DNA from: an uncultured SAR116 cluster alpha proteobacterium
Lineage (GTDB): Bacteria; Pseudomonadota; Alphaproteobacteria; Puniceispirillales; Marisalimonadaceae
DNA: 62,779 nucleotides
Direction: 5' to 3'
Assembly: GCA_902616615.1 (NCBI GenBank)
Contig: CACMTN010000010.1
Location: forward strand, 1-62,779
The notes under the pieces were generated by a model. The model saw only the letters and a list, made by a program, of their open reading frames with translations, was not told the DNA's origin and did no database searches. How positions within the stretch are numbered: position 1 is the first letter of the stretch; each line of letters opens with the position of its first letter. Shown piece after piece: positions 1 through 9,760 of the stretch. The translations under genes were made by a program, and so were the position numbers.

Positions 1-2
1 AC

Positions 3-173
3 CAAGCTCTTAGAGTTTTAAAAAAGAAAATGCAAAGGGAAGGCATGTTTAGAGAAATGAAAAACAGAAGAGCATATGAAAAACCTTCAGAAAGAAAAGC
101 AAGAGAAATGGCTGAAAGCACTAGAAGAGTAAGGAAACTTATGAGAAAAAGATTAGAACGAGAAGGCTACTAA
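3..173 (+). CDS. rpsU: 30S ribosomal protein bS21, 5' end cut off by window
   Basis: The last 56 codons of a very basic protein are visible, open from base 3 and ending at TAA 171-173. The run of Arg/Lys, the [18 protein letters not shown] segment and the RKRLEREGY tail fit ribosomal protein S21, a small-subunit protein that helps mRNA start-site recognition. The start and perhaps 10-15 residues lie outside the window. A hairpin and T-run follow 26 bases after the stop, so transcription probably ends here rather than running into pntA. Confidence 0.9.
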   Translation, partial: QALRVLKKKMQREGMFREMKNRRAYEKPSERKAREMAESTRRVRKLMRKRLEREGY

Positions 174-199
174 CTCTTACTTAATTAACTTTCAGCAAG

Positions 200-230
200 A
201 ACCGCATATTCTAATTGCGGTTTTTTTTTT
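200..230 (+). terminator. Rho-independent terminator after rpsU
   Basis: AACCGCA at 200-206 pairs with TGCGGTT at 216-222 across a 9-base AT loop. The right arm runs straight into T221-T230. This is a standard intrinsic terminator layout for the S21 transcript. Confidence 0.88.
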
Positions 231-292
231 AACCTAGTAAAGAAGAATTAGATAAATTATACCACATTTATTTAATACCCTTTGGAGTAAAT

Positions 293-1858
293 ATGATGAT
301 TATTGGATGCCCTAAAGAAGTTTTTAAAGGTGAAAACAGAGTAGCACTTACACCTGAAAGTGCAAAGCAGCTTCAAAAATTAGGATATACTTGTCTTTTA
401 GAAACTGGTGCTGGTATCAACGCCAACTTTTCAGATAAAGATTACAAAAATGCTAAAGTAAAAGTTGTAAAAGATGCAAGTGAACTTTGGAAGCAATCAG
501 ATATTATATTGAAAGTAAGAGGCCCAGAAAAATCAGAATTATCAAAAGTAAAACTAAATCACCATATTATAAGTTTTATATGGCCTAATCAAAATAAATC
601 TCTCCTTGAAGCTTTGAAAAAGAAAAAAGTTACAGTTCAAGCTATGGATATGATACCTAGAATTAGTAGAGCTCAAAAAATGGACGCTTTATCTTCCATG
701 GCTAACATAGCTGGTTATAGAGCAATAATTGAGGCAGGAAACCAATTTGGAAGATTTTTTACAGGTCAAATAACAGCAGCCGGGAAAGTTCCTCCTGCTA
801 AAATTCTGGTAATAGGAGCTGGAGTTGCTGGGCTTGCTGCCATTGGTACTGCCCAATCTATGGGTGCAATTATTAGAGCCTTTGACGTAAGGCCAGAAGT
901 TGCTGAACAAATTGAATCAATGGGTGCAGAATTTTTAATGCTTGATTTTGAATCAGATGGCACAGGTGAAGGAGGGTATGCGAAACCTGCTTCTAAAGAA
1001 TTTATAAAAAAAGAAATGGAATTATTTAGAAAACAAGCACCAGAGATTGATATTGTGATTACAACCGCACTCATTCCTGGAATGCCTGCTCCTAAATTAT
1101 GGCCGAAGGAAATGGTTGAACTTATGAAACCTGGATCTGTGATTGTAGATTTAGCTGCTGAACAAGGAGGAAACTGTGAAGTTACCGTTCCTAATAAAAT
1201 TATAGAAACAAAAAATAAAGTAAAAGTTATAGGATTTACAGATTTACCAAGTAGAATGGCAACACAATCTTCTAGTTTATATTCTACAAATGTACGTCAC
1301 ATGATTGATGACTTAACTCCTAAAAAAGACGGAATACCATTCACTAATATGGAAGATGATGTAATAAGAGGCGCTACAGTTCTTCATGGTGGTAAAATAA
1401 CTTTTCCTCCCCCAAAACCAAAAATTGTTGCTATTGCAAAACATGAGACTAATAAAATAAAAGAAAAATCATCAGAAGAAATAGCTCAGGATGAAATAAA
1501 AGCAGAAAAAAAAGCTGGTAAATTACAATTTTTACTATTAGTAGTTGGTGCTCTTCTAACTTGGTTTATAGGTTATTACGCACCCTCTGACTTTATGCAG
1601 CATTTTATTGTTTTTATTTTATCATGTTTCGTAGGATATCAAGTTATATGGAATGTATCTCATTCACTTCATACACCTTTAATGGCTGTTACAAATGCTA
1701 TCTCAAGCATAATTATAATTGGTGCTTTGCTACAAATGAGAACTGAGAATGATATAGTAAGTATCTTAGCCTTAATATCTATCTTTATTGCCACTATTAA
1801 TATTGTTGGCGGTTTTATGGTTACAAAAAGAATGTTGTCAATGTTTCAGAGAAGCTAA
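293..1858 (+). CDS. pntA: NAD(P) transhydrogenase subunit alpha
   Basis: This is subunit alpha of the proton-translocating transhydrogenase, which uses the proton-motive force to reduce NADP+ with NADH in the inner membrane. The N-terminal NAD-binding part carries a dinucleotide motif GAGVAGLAAIG at residues 175-185 and the RISRAQ segment at 123-128. The last 110 residues hold four hydrophobic helices. At 521 residues it is the fused E. coli-type chain rather than the split PntAA/PntAB found in many alphaproteobacteria. GGAG at 284-287 sits well for the ATG at 293; a second ATG at 296 is equally possible. pntB follows 15 bases downstream, so the two form an operon. Confidence 0.96.
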   Translation: MMIIGCPKEVFKGENRVALTPESAKQLQKLGYTCLLETGAGINANFSDKDYKNAKVKVVKDASELWKQSDIILKVRGPEKSELSKVKLNHHIISFIWPNQNKSLLEALKKKKVTVQAMDMIPRISRAQKMDALSSMANIAGYRAIIEAGNQFGRFFTGQITAAGKVPPAKILVIGAGVAGLAAIGTAQSMGAIIRAFDVRPEVAEQIESMGAEFLMLDFESDGTGEGGYAKPASKEFIKKEMELFRKQAPEIDIVITTALIPGMPAPKLWPKEMVELMKPGSVIVDLAAEQGGNCEVTVPNKIIETKNKVKVIGFTDLPSRMATQSSSLYSTNVRHMIDDLTPKKDGIPFTNMEDDVIRGATVLHGGKITFPPPKPKIVAIAKHETNKIKEKSSEEIAQDEIKAEKKAGKLQFLLLVVGALLTWFIGYYAPSDFMQHFIVFILSCFVGYQVIWNVSHSLHTPLMAVTNAISSIIIIGALLQMRTENDIVSILALISIFIATINIVGGFMVTKRMLSMFQRS

Positions 1859-1873
1859 AAAAAGGATTATTAG

Positions 1874-3256
1874 ATGACTATTGGATTATTAACTGCCTCA
1901 TACATTACATCTAGTGTGCTTTTCATTCTTGCATTAGGTGGCTTAAGCAACCAAGAAAAGGCAAAAAGAGCCGTATGGTATGGTATTGTTGGCATGGCGA
2001 TTGCTGTTTTTGCAACAATTTATGGAAATCAAGTTTTTTTTACCGAATGGCTCAATTGGCTTATAGCTGCAATTTTAGTTGGCTCTATGATTGGAGCAAT
2101 TGTTGCTAAAAAAGTGCAAATGACTGGTATGCCTCAATTGGTTGCTGCTCTTCACTCATTTGTAGGTTTAGCAGCTGTTTTTATCGGCATAAACTCTGCA
2201 ATGTTGCCACACTCTGATATGAATTCTACTCAGTATATGATTCATAACGTTGAAGTTTTTATTGGGGTATTTATTGGAGCAATCACATTTACTGGCTCTA
2301 TAGTGGCATTTGGAAAATTATCTGAATTAATAACTGGTAAGGCATTAATTTTACCAGGAAGACATTTGTTGAATTTAATCATGTTATTTTCCTGCTTAGC
2401 ATTGGGATACATGTTTTTGAATAATGAAGGTAATTGGACCTTAATTGTAATGACTCTTATAGCATTTGTTATAGGAGCTCATCTTGTTTTAGCAATTGGT
2501 GGTGCAGATATGCCAGTAGTTGTTTCAATGCTTAATTCATATTCAGGATGGGCTGCAGCTGCAACAGGTTTTATGCTTGGAAATGACCTGCTAATTGTGA
2601 CAGGTGCTTTGGTTGGATCTTCTGGTGCTATCCTATCATATATAATGTGTAAGGCTATGAATCGAAAGTTTCTTTCAGTTATTTTAGGCGGGTGGGGTGA
2701 TGTAACAGGTCCTACAATGGATATTGAAGGTGAAATGAAACCAATAGATATAGAATCAGTAGCGGCTGCGTTAAATGATGCAAACAAGATTATAATCGTT
2801 CCTGGTTATGGTATGGCAGTAGCACAAGCACAAAGCACAGTTTCTGAGTTAACCTCTAGACTAAGAGCAAAAAACAAGGAGGTAAGATTTGGAATTCATC
2901 CTGTTGCAGGAAGACTTCCAGGACACATGAATGTTCTGCTAGCAGAAGCAAAAGTTCCATATGATATTGTTCTTGAAATGGAAGAAATAAATGACGATTT
3001 TCCTGATACAGATGTGGTCATGATATTAGGAGCTAATGATATTGTTAATCCAGCTGCTCAAGAAGATCCAAATAGCCCAATTGCGGGAATGCCTGTTTTG
3101 GAAGTTTGGAAAGCTAAACAGGTTTTTATTTCAAAAAGAGGACAAGGAAAAGGTTACTCTGGAATTGAAAATCCATTATTTTTTAGAGAAAATTCTAGAA
3201 TGGTCTATGGGGATGCAAAAAAATCTTTGGATACAATTTTACAGAGCATAAATTAA
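1874..3256 (+). CDS. pntB: NAD(P) transhydrogenase subunit beta
   Basis: This is subunit beta of the transhydrogenase. The N-terminal 270 residues are a dense series of transmembrane helices (domain II). The C-terminal 180 residues are the NADP(H)-binding domain III, with [10 protein letters not shown] and [10 protein letters not shown], which are hallmark strings of the family. The length of 460 is typical. AAGGA lies just ahead of the ATG. Together with pntA it makes a complete enzyme that supplies NADPH for biosynthesis and redox defence. The gene converges on the ABC1-kinase gene with only five bases between stop codons. Confidence 0.96.
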   Translation: MTIGLLTASYITSSVLFILALGGLSNQEKAKRAVWYGIVGMAIAVFATIYGNQVFFTEWLNWLIAAILVGSMIGAIVAKKVQMTGMPQLVAALHSFVGLAAVFIGINSAMLPHSDMNSTQYMIHNVEVFIGVFIGAITFTGSIVAFGKLSELITGKALILPGRHLLNLIMLFSCLALGYMFLNNEGNWTLIVMTLIAFVIGAHLVLAIGGADMPVVVSMLNSYSGWAAAATGFMLGNDLLIVTGALVGSSGAILSYIMCKAMNRKFLSVILGGWGDVTGPTMDIEGEMKPIDIESVAAALNDANKIIIVPGYGMAVAQAQSTVSELTSRLRAKNKEVRFGIHPVAGRLPGHMNVLLAEAKVPYDIVLEMEEINDDFPDTDVVMILGANDIVNPAAQEDPNSPIAGMPVLEVWKAKQVFISKRGQGKGYSGIENPLFFRENSRMVYGDAKKSLDTILQSIN

Positions 3257-3261
3257 TTATA

Positions 3262-4632
3262 TTAGTCTAAAATTAAACCTGATTCCATTAGGGCTTTATT
3301 TTGTCTTATAGACAAACCCTTTTCATCAAAGTCTCCAACTAAATCGTGGAAAACTCTATACCAATTAATTTCTGCTTTTAAATGCATGAAAACTGATCCT
3401 AATCCGACAGCTGCTCTGTCCATTAATACAAATTCTCTTGGTGGTTTAACACCTCCAATTTTTTTTAATTCTTCATGAACTTTTTCAGCTGTTTCTCTTC
3501 CATATTGTCCAGACTCACTCGGATTGATCAACCTAACTTTATCTTCTAATAAAGGTTGATAAATAAAGTTTGCCCAGATATTTAAAACACCGATTAATTC
3601 TTTTGAGGGGTTTTCAAAACCCCAACTTTTGTAAGCATTTACCGCTTGTTCTTCATCTCCGTCTCTTAAAGCTTTATAAAGTTCAATTACGCCAGTTACA
3701 AAATCTGGTCTAAATATTCTAATACATCCAAAATCCATTAGGTTAACCCCTCCATCAGGACGTATTGTATAATTTCCAAGGTGAGGATCTCCATGAATTA
3801 CTCCATATTTATAAAATGGTATGTACCAAGCTTTAAACATATTTAAAGCCACTTGATTTTTAATTTTGATATCACTGTTTTTAGCAATAAAATCCATAAT
3901 TTTTGATCCATATATCCTTGTCATTGTTAGGAGTCTATTTGTTGACAATTCATCAATAGGATTAGGAAGTGTAATTTGATTTAAATCAGATAACATATAC
4001 CTATATAGTTTTAAGTTTTTAATTTCATGGGTATATTTGAGTTCTTCTTTTAGCCTCTCTGATAACTCCTCATGTATAGCTTCAGTAGAAATTGCAGAAT
4101 CGTATTTTTCATATAATGAAAATATTAATTTAAGTTGGTTAAGATCAGCTTGAACTGCTGAGCCCATATCAGGATATTGCAACTTACAGGCTAATTTTCT
4201 TCCGTTGACGTCTTCAGCAAAATGAACTTGACCTAAAGATGCTGCAGCAGAGGCTTGTTTATCGAAAGTATTAAAATAAGTAAGCCAATTTTCTCCTAAC
4301 TCAGCTTTCATCCTTCTTTTTACAAAAAGCCAACCCATTGAGGGAGCATCTGCTTGAAGATGAGATAATTCATTCACATACTCTTTAGGTAGAGCGTCAG
4401 GAATTGTGGCAAGAATTTGTGCGACTTTCATAAGTGGACCTTTCAGTCCTCCTAATGCAGCTCTCAAATCAGAAGCATGCTGTTCTCTATTTATTTTAAT
4501 TCCTAAATATCTTTCACCAGCCAATCTTGCAGCAAGCCCACCCATTGCAGAAGTTACCTTTGCATAACGTCTGATTCTTCCACCTGTCATAGAAGAGCTC
4601 AGTTCATCTTGAATTCTACTATCTTTACTCAT
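3262..4632 (-). CDS. ABC1/UbiB-family atypical kinase (AarF/COQ8-like)
   Basis: This is a protein-kinase-like ATPase of the ABC1 (AarF/UbiB/COQ8) family, whose members support ubiquinone synthesis. Visible marks are a KVAQ motif in an N-terminal helix (usually KxGQ), an alanine-rich ATP loop ASAAASLGQVH, the catalytic HGDPHLGNY and the metal-binding LMDFG. The length of 456 fits the soluble COQ8-like branch, and I see no C-terminal membrane pair as in E. coli UbiB. It is the last gene of a minus-strand run behind pepF, 26 bases apart. A coq7 gene lies elsewhere in the window, which agrees with a ubiquinone role. The exact substrate is unknown. Confidence 0.85.
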   Translation of the reverse strand: MSKDSRIQDELSSSMTGGRIRRYAKVTSAMGGLAARLAGERYLGIKINREQHASDLRAALGGLKGPLMKVAQILATIPDALPKEYVNELSHLQADAPSMGWLFVKRRMKAELGENWLTYFNTFDKQASAAASLGQVHFAEDVNGRKLACKLQYPDMGSAVQADLNQLKLIFSLYEKYDSAISTEAIHEELSERLKEELKYTHEIKNLKLYRYMLSDLNQITLPNPIDELSTNRLLTMTRIYGSKIMDFIAKNSDIKIKNQVALNMFKAWYIPFYKYGVIHGDPHLGNYTIRPDGGVNLMDFGCIRIFRPDFVTGVIELYKALRDGDEEQAVNAYKSWGFENPSKELIGVLNIWANFIYQPLLEDKVRLINPSESGQYGRETAEKVHEELKKIGGVKPPREFVLMDRAAVGLGSVFMHLKAEINWYRVFHDLVGDFDEKGLSIRQNKALMESGLILD

Positions 4633-4658
4633 AATAATTGAACTCTCTAAAAGTTAGA

Positions 4659-6449
4659 TTAATTATCCAAATCATCAAGCTCATCCATTAATTCGGTTAT
4701 CATTGTAATACCTTTTTCCCAAAAACTATTATCATACGCACTTAAATTAAAAGGTTTTAGTAGATCATTATGAGTTTTTGTCCCACCTGAAGATAACATT
4801 TCAATGTACTTATTTGAAAAAATATCTTTATCACTTTGTTGATATGCATACCAAAGTGCATTTACTAGACTATCTCCAAAAGCATAAGCATATACATAAA
4901 ATGGAGTATGAACAAAGTGAGGGATGTATCCCCATAAGAATCTGTAATCATCACCAAGATTTACATGAGGACCCACAGCATGAGACTGTGTCTCCATCCA
5001 AATATTACTTATCTCTTCAGGTGTTAATTCAGATTTTATTCTTGCCTCATGAAATTTGACTTCGAATTGGTGAAACCCTATTTGTCTAGCAACAGTATTT
5101 AACATATCTTCTATTTTACTAGACAATATTTGTTTTTTTTGAGTAATCGAACTCTCATCTAATAATTTTCTAAACACTAACATTTCACCAAAAACTGATG
5201 CTGTTTCAGCGAGTGTTAGAGGTGTTTCAGCCATTAGTAATCCATTTTTCCCAGCAAGAATTTGGTGAACACCATGACCAAGTTCATGTGCAAGTGTCAT
5301 AACATCTCTAATTTTGCCTTGATAATTTACTAATATGTATGGATGCAATGACGGAACTGAAGGATGGGCAAAAGCACCTGAAGCTTTACCTTTTCTTAAG
5401 CTTGCATCTATCCAATTATTTTTAAAAAATAATTCTGCTAAATTAGAAATCTCTGGATGGAAGGAAGAAAATGAATCTAAAATAATATCCTTAGCCTCAG
5501 ACCATTTTATCAAATTTTCAGAAGAATGAGGCAATGGTGCATTTCTATCCCACCAATCTAAACTTGTCTGACCAAATTGATTAGCTTTCCATTTGTAATA
5601 TCTATGGGTAAGTTTAGGCATAGCCTTATCAATCGTATTTACAAGTTTGTCAACAACTTCATCCTCAACGTCATTATCAAGATTTCTTGATGACATAATT
5701 CTTTTAAAACCCCTTTTATTATCTTCGATAAATCTATCCCTAGAAATCACATTAAGTATCATTCCAAAAATACGTTTATTATTTTCTAAAACTTCAGAAA
5801 GTGATTTTCCTGCAATTTTTCTAGTTTTTGGATCTGCGTCAGATAACAAGTTCAAAATCTCAGCTTCAGTTAATGATTTATTTTTGAAAGGGAAACGTAA
5901 TGCCGCAGATGTCTCATCAAATAATCGTATCCATGCCGACCTGCCGGTAGCAGATTTCTCAATCAAAATCTCTTCTACAAGAGGATCAAGAAGATAAGGG
6001 TTTCTTTTTCTTAATATATTGAGATAAGGTTCCCAATTTTTCGCTTCTCTATCATTTAACCAATTATTGACTGTATTATCATCAACTTTTGAAAGTTCTA
6101 ATGTAACAAAGATGAGAGTAGACAGAATTTCCGTAATTTGATCAGATATAGATGAGTTATATTTTGAAATTTCAGGATCTTCCATATTTGTAGCAAAGGT
6201 TAAACTACTATGTGTTGCAATCTTATAAATAGCTTCATTAATTTCTTGATATTCATTTATACAAATCAAAAAATCTGATGGACTTAAGTCATTTATTTTC
6301 CCTTTCCATTTTTTAAGAAAATTATTTGCTGAAACTCTAATATTTTTTATATCTTTGTTAATCTTTGGATCTTTAATATTTTTATATATTTCTGAAAGAT
6401 CCCATAATGGTAGTTCGTTGTTCATTTTATTTATATGCATTTCATTCAT
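4659..6449 (-). CDS. pepF: M3-family oligoendopeptidase F
   Basis: This is a zinc metallopeptidase of family M3 that degrades short peptides in the cytoplasm. The HELGH zinc motif is near residue 386, followed by the ETPLTLAETASVFGE helix that supplies the third ligand. A C-terminal segment, HFVHTPFYVYAYAFGD, is typical of PepF. The length of 596 is normal for the family and there is no signal peptide. The first ATG (6449) has GAGG about 12 bases upstream; two further in-frame ATGs follow within nine codons, so the exact start is uncertain by a few residues. It sits 19 bases downstream of the hydrolase gene. Confidence 0.92.
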   Translation of the reverse strand: MNEMHINKMNNELPLWDLSEIYKNIKDPKINKDIKNIRVSANNFLKKWKGKINDLSPSDFLICINEYQEINEAIYKIATHSSLTFATNMEDPEISKYNSSISDQITEILSTLIFVTLELSKVDDNTVNNWLNDREAKNWEPYLNILRKRNPYLLDPLVEEILIEKSATGRSAWIRLFDETSAALRFPFKNKSLTEAEILNLLSDADPKTRKIAGKSLSEVLENNKRIFGMILNVISRDRFIEDNKRGFKRIMSSRNLDNDVEDEVVDKLVNTIDKAMPKLTHRYYKWKANQFGQTSLDWWDRNAPLPHSSENLIKWSEAKDIILDSFSSFHPEISNLAELFFKNNWIDASLRKGKASGAFAHPSVPSLHPYILVNYQGKIRDVMTLAHELGHGVHQILAGKNGLLMAETPLTLAETASVFGEMLVFRKLLDESSITQKKQILSSKIEDMLNTVARQIGFHQFEVKFHEARIKSELTPEEISNIWMETQSHAVGPHVNLGDDYRFLWGYIPHFVHTPFYVYAYAFGDSLVNALWYAYQQSDKDIFSNKYIEMLSSGGTKTHNDLLKPFNLSAYDNSFWEKGITMITELMDELDDLDN

Positions 6450-6468
6450 ATTAAATTTTCAACCTCAA

Positions 6469-7366
6469 TTAATTTGATTTAAAAAAGTTATTAATACTTT
6501 TTATAACTTCATCAGGATTTTCTTCGGCTAAATAATGGCCTGTATTAACACCATAACCTCTAACTTCTTGATCACAATATTTTTGCCAGATTGTTAACGG
6601 ATCATACCATTGTTCTATCTTACCTTTTTTACCCCACAAAACCAGTGTTGGCATTTTAATTTTTAATTTTTTTTTTCTACTTATGTCATCATCTTTCAAA
6701 TCAATAGATGCAGCCGCTCTATAATCCTCACAAATAGATCTAATAGTTTCAGGATTTTTGACACATTCCAAGTAATCAGCCAATGCTCTAGGTGCAAAAA
6801 AAATATTTGTCCTTTTTTTCTCTTGAAGTATGAGCAAAAAACCACTCTTCAGGTGCTTTGTTAATTACTGACTCTGGTATAGGATATCTTTGTGCCAACC
6901 AAAACCAATGATAGTAACCCATTGCAAATTCTTTGTTAGTTCTCTCAAAATGTTCAATAGTTGGTATTATGTCTAATAATATTATTTTTTTAACATTGTC
7001 GGGATAATTTAAGGCTAAACGATGACTTATCCTTGCACCTCTGTCGTGGCCAACAAGATAAAATGTTTTATGTCCTAATAATGTCATCAACTCATTCATA
7101 TCAGAGGCCATTTTAACTTTTGAGTAGTTTTCATGATCTTTAGATATTTTAGGTTTATATGATTTTCCATAACCTGGAATGTCTGGACAAATAATCGTAA
7201 ATTTCTTTGTTAAGGCTGGAGCTACTTCGTGCCACATTACATGTGTTTGTGGATTTCCGTGCAACATAAGTAAAGCAGGTCCATGACCTGCTTTTCTTAA
7301 TCTGATATGTCCATTTTTTATTTTTAATGTGGAAATTTCAAAATCTTCAAAGAATTTTATGGTCAT
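6469..7366 (-). pseudogene. Fluoroacetate/haloacetate dehalogenase-like alpha/beta hydrolase, frameshifted
   Basis: Two overlapping frames together make one full-length alpha/beta hydrolase. The first frame (7366-6788) has LHGNPQTHVMW and the nucleophile motif GHDRGAR, with D108, R109 and R112 matching the carboxylate-binding pattern of fluoroacetate dehalogenases. The second frame (to 6469) restores the family pattern from FAPRALADYL on and includes the catalytic-His segment NTGHYLAEE. The switch lies in a run of eight T (coding strand; A 6796-6803 on the plus strand). Removing one T joins the frames perfectly. This may be a genuine recent inactivation, an assembly indel at a homopolymer, or slippage-corrected expression. 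AAGGATC precedes the ATG. No wear is visible elsewhere in the gene. Confidence 0.8.
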
Positions 7367-7505
7367 TTTGATCCTTAGGTATTTTTAGAAAACTAATATT
7401 GACTGTTATAGAGGATATAATTATCTAAAAATGTAATACAACACCAAAGATCTAATATATCAAAATTTGACTCTGATTAACTTTTATTTAGACTTTGAAA
7501 GATAG

Positions 7506-7943
7506 ATGGAGTTTATAAAAAAGTTGAGAATTTATATAAAAATTATTTTTGTCATAATGTTAATTTCAGTTAGTACTGCAAGTAATTCAAAGAATGTATT
7601 TGCAGATGATATTGAAAAGCTTGCCTCTAAATTATTTAATCATTATGAATATGACGATAAAATTACAAATTATTTAAAATCTTTTTTTTCTTTTGGGAAA
7701 AATGGTGTTGAAAATACATCTAATGGCACAATTAATAATCCAAAAACTAATCTTAAAAAAACACAAAAATCATCCATTAAACTCAAGTCAAAAAATAAAT
7801 TAACTTATTACTTCGAAAATGGGCAATCAGTTCAAATAAATCCCTCAAATCTTGGAGAAAAAATCATTTATAATAACTCAAAATTTACTTTTTTCGAGAT
7901 TAAAAAAAACTATGTTTCGTATGGCATTAACATAGATTTCTAG
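7506..7943 (+). CDS. Small exported protein of unknown function
   Basis: I do not recognise this 145-residue protein. It opens with a basic start (MEFIKKLRIYIK) and a hydrophobic stretch IIFVIMLISVSTAS, which looks like a signal peptide or anchor. A Ser/Asn/Lys-rich middle follows, and the C-terminal 50 residues are predicted mostly beta-strand. The base composition is very AT-rich, as in its surroundings. Its ribosome site is weak. It stands alone between the divergent hydrolase gene and the tRNA on the opposite strand. A periplasmic or membrane-anchored protein is likely, but I infer no function. Confidence 0.55.
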   Translation: MEFIKKLRIYIKIIFVIMLISVSTASNSKNVFADDIEKLASKLFNHYEYDDKITNYLKSFFSFGKNGVENTSNGTINNPKTNLKKTQKSSIKLKSKNKLTYYFENGQSVQINPSNLGEKIIYNNSKFTFFEIKKNYVSYGINIDF

Positions 7944-7969
7944 TTAATAATATTTTTATTTCATAATGG

Positions 7970-8046
7970 TGGTGACCTCGACAGGACTCGAACCTGTTGC
8001 CTCAAGATTAGGAATCTTGCGCTCTATCCAGATGAGCTACGAGGCC
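7970..8046 (-). tRNA. tRNA-Arg (anticodon CCU)
   Basis: The minus strand folds as a full cloverleaf. The acceptor stem GGCCTCG/CGAGGTC has one G-T pair, the anticodon stem is CAAGA/TCTTG around loop TTCCTAA, and the T-arm is ACAGG-TTCGAGT-CCTGT. The anticodon CCT reads AGG (arginine). The discriminator is A and the CCA end is encoded (plus strand 7970-7972). Confidence 0.95.
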
Positions 8047-8180
8047 ATATAATTAATTTAATATCATATAAAGATTAATTTTCAATTATAAGATTATTCT
8101 AATTTTTCTAAATATATTATTGTGGTATGATTTTGAAAAATTCGTACTATAAATAAACAATTAAAATAAGGGGATTGTTT

Positions 8181-9101
8181 ATGAATATTGATTTAGGATT
8201 AAAGGATAAAGTAGCTGTTGTGACTGGTGCTGGAGGCGGAATTGGACGTGAAATTGCTCTTGCCCTTGCAGGAGAAGGAGTTTCAATTGTTGTCAATGAT
8301 ATAGGTGTTTCATTAACTGGCGAGGGTGGTTCAGAATCTCCAGCTCAAGAAACTGTTGGATTAATAACTCAAAAAGGTGGGAAGGCTATAATTAGTAATG
8401 ATAGCGTTTCTTCATGGGATAGTGCACAACTTATAATCAAAAAAGCATTAGATACTTATGACAGATTAGACATTGTTATAAATAACGCTGGTATATTAAG
8501 AGATACAATTTTTCATAAGATGGAACCCTCAGATTGGAATGACGTAATAAGTGTTCATTTAAATGGGAGCTTTTACGTAAGCAGGGCGGCTGCTCCTTAT
8601 TTTAGAGAACAAAATTCAGGAGCCTACGTACATATGACAAGTACATCGGGATTAATAGGAAATTTTGGTCAAGCAAATTACTCAGCTGCAAAATTAGGAA
8701 TTGCTGGCCTATCAAAATCAATTTCCTTAGATATGAGCAGATTTAATGTTAGATCAAATTGTATTGCACCATTTGCTTGGAGTAGAATGACCAATTCTAT
8801 ACCTTCAAATACTGAAGCTGAAAAAGAGAGAGTTGAAAGATTAAAGAAAATGACTCCTGAAACTAATGCCCCCTTAGCTGTTTTTTTAGCTTCTGAGGCT
8901 GCTAAAAATGTAAGTGGACAAATCTTCAGTGCAAGATTGAATGAATTATTTATATATAATCAAAACAGACCTGTAAAAAGCGTTCATTCAGAAACAGGTT
9001 GGTCACCACAAAAAATTGCCGAAAGAGCATTTCCCTCATTTAAAAATTCAATGACGCCAAATGAAAGAAGTGGTGATGTTTTTAGCTGGGATCCAATTTA
9101 A
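8181..9101 (+). CDS. SDR-family oxidoreductase, 3-hydroxyacyl-CoA dehydrogenase type
   Basis: This is a classical short-chain dehydrogenase/reductase using NAD(P)H. It shows TGAGGGIG at residues 15-22, NNAG at 101-104, and the catalytic set S154, Y167, K171. The NDIG...GEGGSESPAQ insert after the second strand and the RDTIFHKM segment are typical of the hydroxyacyl-CoA dehydrogenase domain of multifunctional enzyme 2, so a beta-oxidation-like role on acyl-CoA or polyketide-like substrates is likely. I start it at ATG 8181, preceded by AAGGGGA (8168-8174), rather than the in-frame TTG at 8175 that overlaps that site. It is convergent with gph, overlapping by four bases. Confidence 0.85.
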   Translation: MNIDLGLKDKVAVVTGAGGGIGREIALALAGEGVSIVVNDIGVSLTGEGGSESPAQETVGLITQKGGKAIISNDSVSSWDSAQLIIKKALDTYDRLDIVINNAGILRDTIFHKMEPSDWNDVISVHLNGSFYVSRAAAPYFREQNSGAYVHMTSTSGLIGNFGQANYSAAKLGIAGLSKSISLDMSRFNVRSNCIAPFAWSRMTNSIPSNTEAEKERVERLKKMTPETNAPLAVFLASEAAKNVSGQIFSARLNELFIYNQNRPVKSVHSETGWSPQKIAERAFPSFKNSMTPNERSGDVFSWDPI

Positions 9102-9760
9102 GATAGGCCTAAAAGTTTGATTATATCTTTCATGTTTTTTAGGGTGTGAGTTGCTCCAAGGTTGCTAACATCCTTATCAGTGTAACCACCTGCAACAGCA
9201 ATTGATTTTATATTTGCTGCTTTAGCTGCTTCAATATCATTTGATGTATCACCAACCATGTAAAACATTTTGTTTGTTGTTTTAAAACCCTCCATTGTTA
9301 GTATCAACATGTTTGGCTTTGGTTTTAATGGAATATTATCTCTTGCCCCAACGATTGTAGTAAAAAATTTACTTAGATTCATTTCTTGAATTAATTTTTC
9401 AGTTACAAATTGCCTCTTATTAGTACAAATGCCCATTAATATTTTTCGCTCATAAAAAAAATTAAGTGTCTCTATTACTCCAGGCATTAAAGTACTATAT
9501 CTATATGGTTGTTCTGAATAGTTTTGTCTGTAACTATTGAAAATTACTTCATATAAACCTTTATCTCCACCACAAAAATCAACTACTTTTTTTGACAAAG
9601 ATAACATACCTTCACCAACAAAAGTCTGCAGTTTTTCCTCAGATATATTTTTTAAATTATATTTAGTTAAAGTTCTATTTATTGCATGATGCATATCAGG
9701 AACTGAATGAACTAAAGTACCATCTAAATCAAAAATGATATTAAAATTAATTTTTTTCAT
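9098..9760 (-). CDS. gph: HAD-family phosphoglycolate phosphatase
   Basis: This is a haloacid-dehalogenase-fold phosphatase: motif I FDLDGTLV near the N-terminus, motif II TNK, motif III Lys in KPKP, and motif IV GDTSNDIEAAKAA. Length (220) and sequence fit Gph/CbbZ, which dephosphorylates 2-phosphoglycolate from DNA repair or oxygenase reactions. It is the last gene of the fbp-tkt-pgk-gap-rpe-gph operon. Its start overlaps the end of rpe by 14 bases, so translation is probably coupled. The rpe-gph pairing is widespread in proteobacteria. Other sugar-phosphate substrates are possible. Confidence 0.85.
   Translation of the reverse strand: MKKINFNIIFDLDGTLVHSVPDMHHAINRTLTKYNLKNISEEKLQTFVGEGMLSLSKKVVDFCGGDKGLYEVIFNSYRQNYSEQPYRYSTLMPGVIETLNFFYERKILMGICTNKRQFVTEKLIQEMNLSKFFTTIVGARDNIPLKPKPNMLILTMEGFKTTNKMFYMVGDTSNDIEAAKAANIKSIAVAGGYTDKDVSNLGATHTLKNMKDIIKLLGLS

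Noticed and set aside
2479-2787. Long minus-strand open frame inside pntB
   Set aside because: It is antisense to a fully conserved gene and has no family-like content; it reflects codon structure of the real frame.
5647-5997. Plus-strand 116-codon frame inside pepF
   Set aside because: Antisense to conserved peptidase sequence, serine/isoleucine-rich with no recognisable domain.
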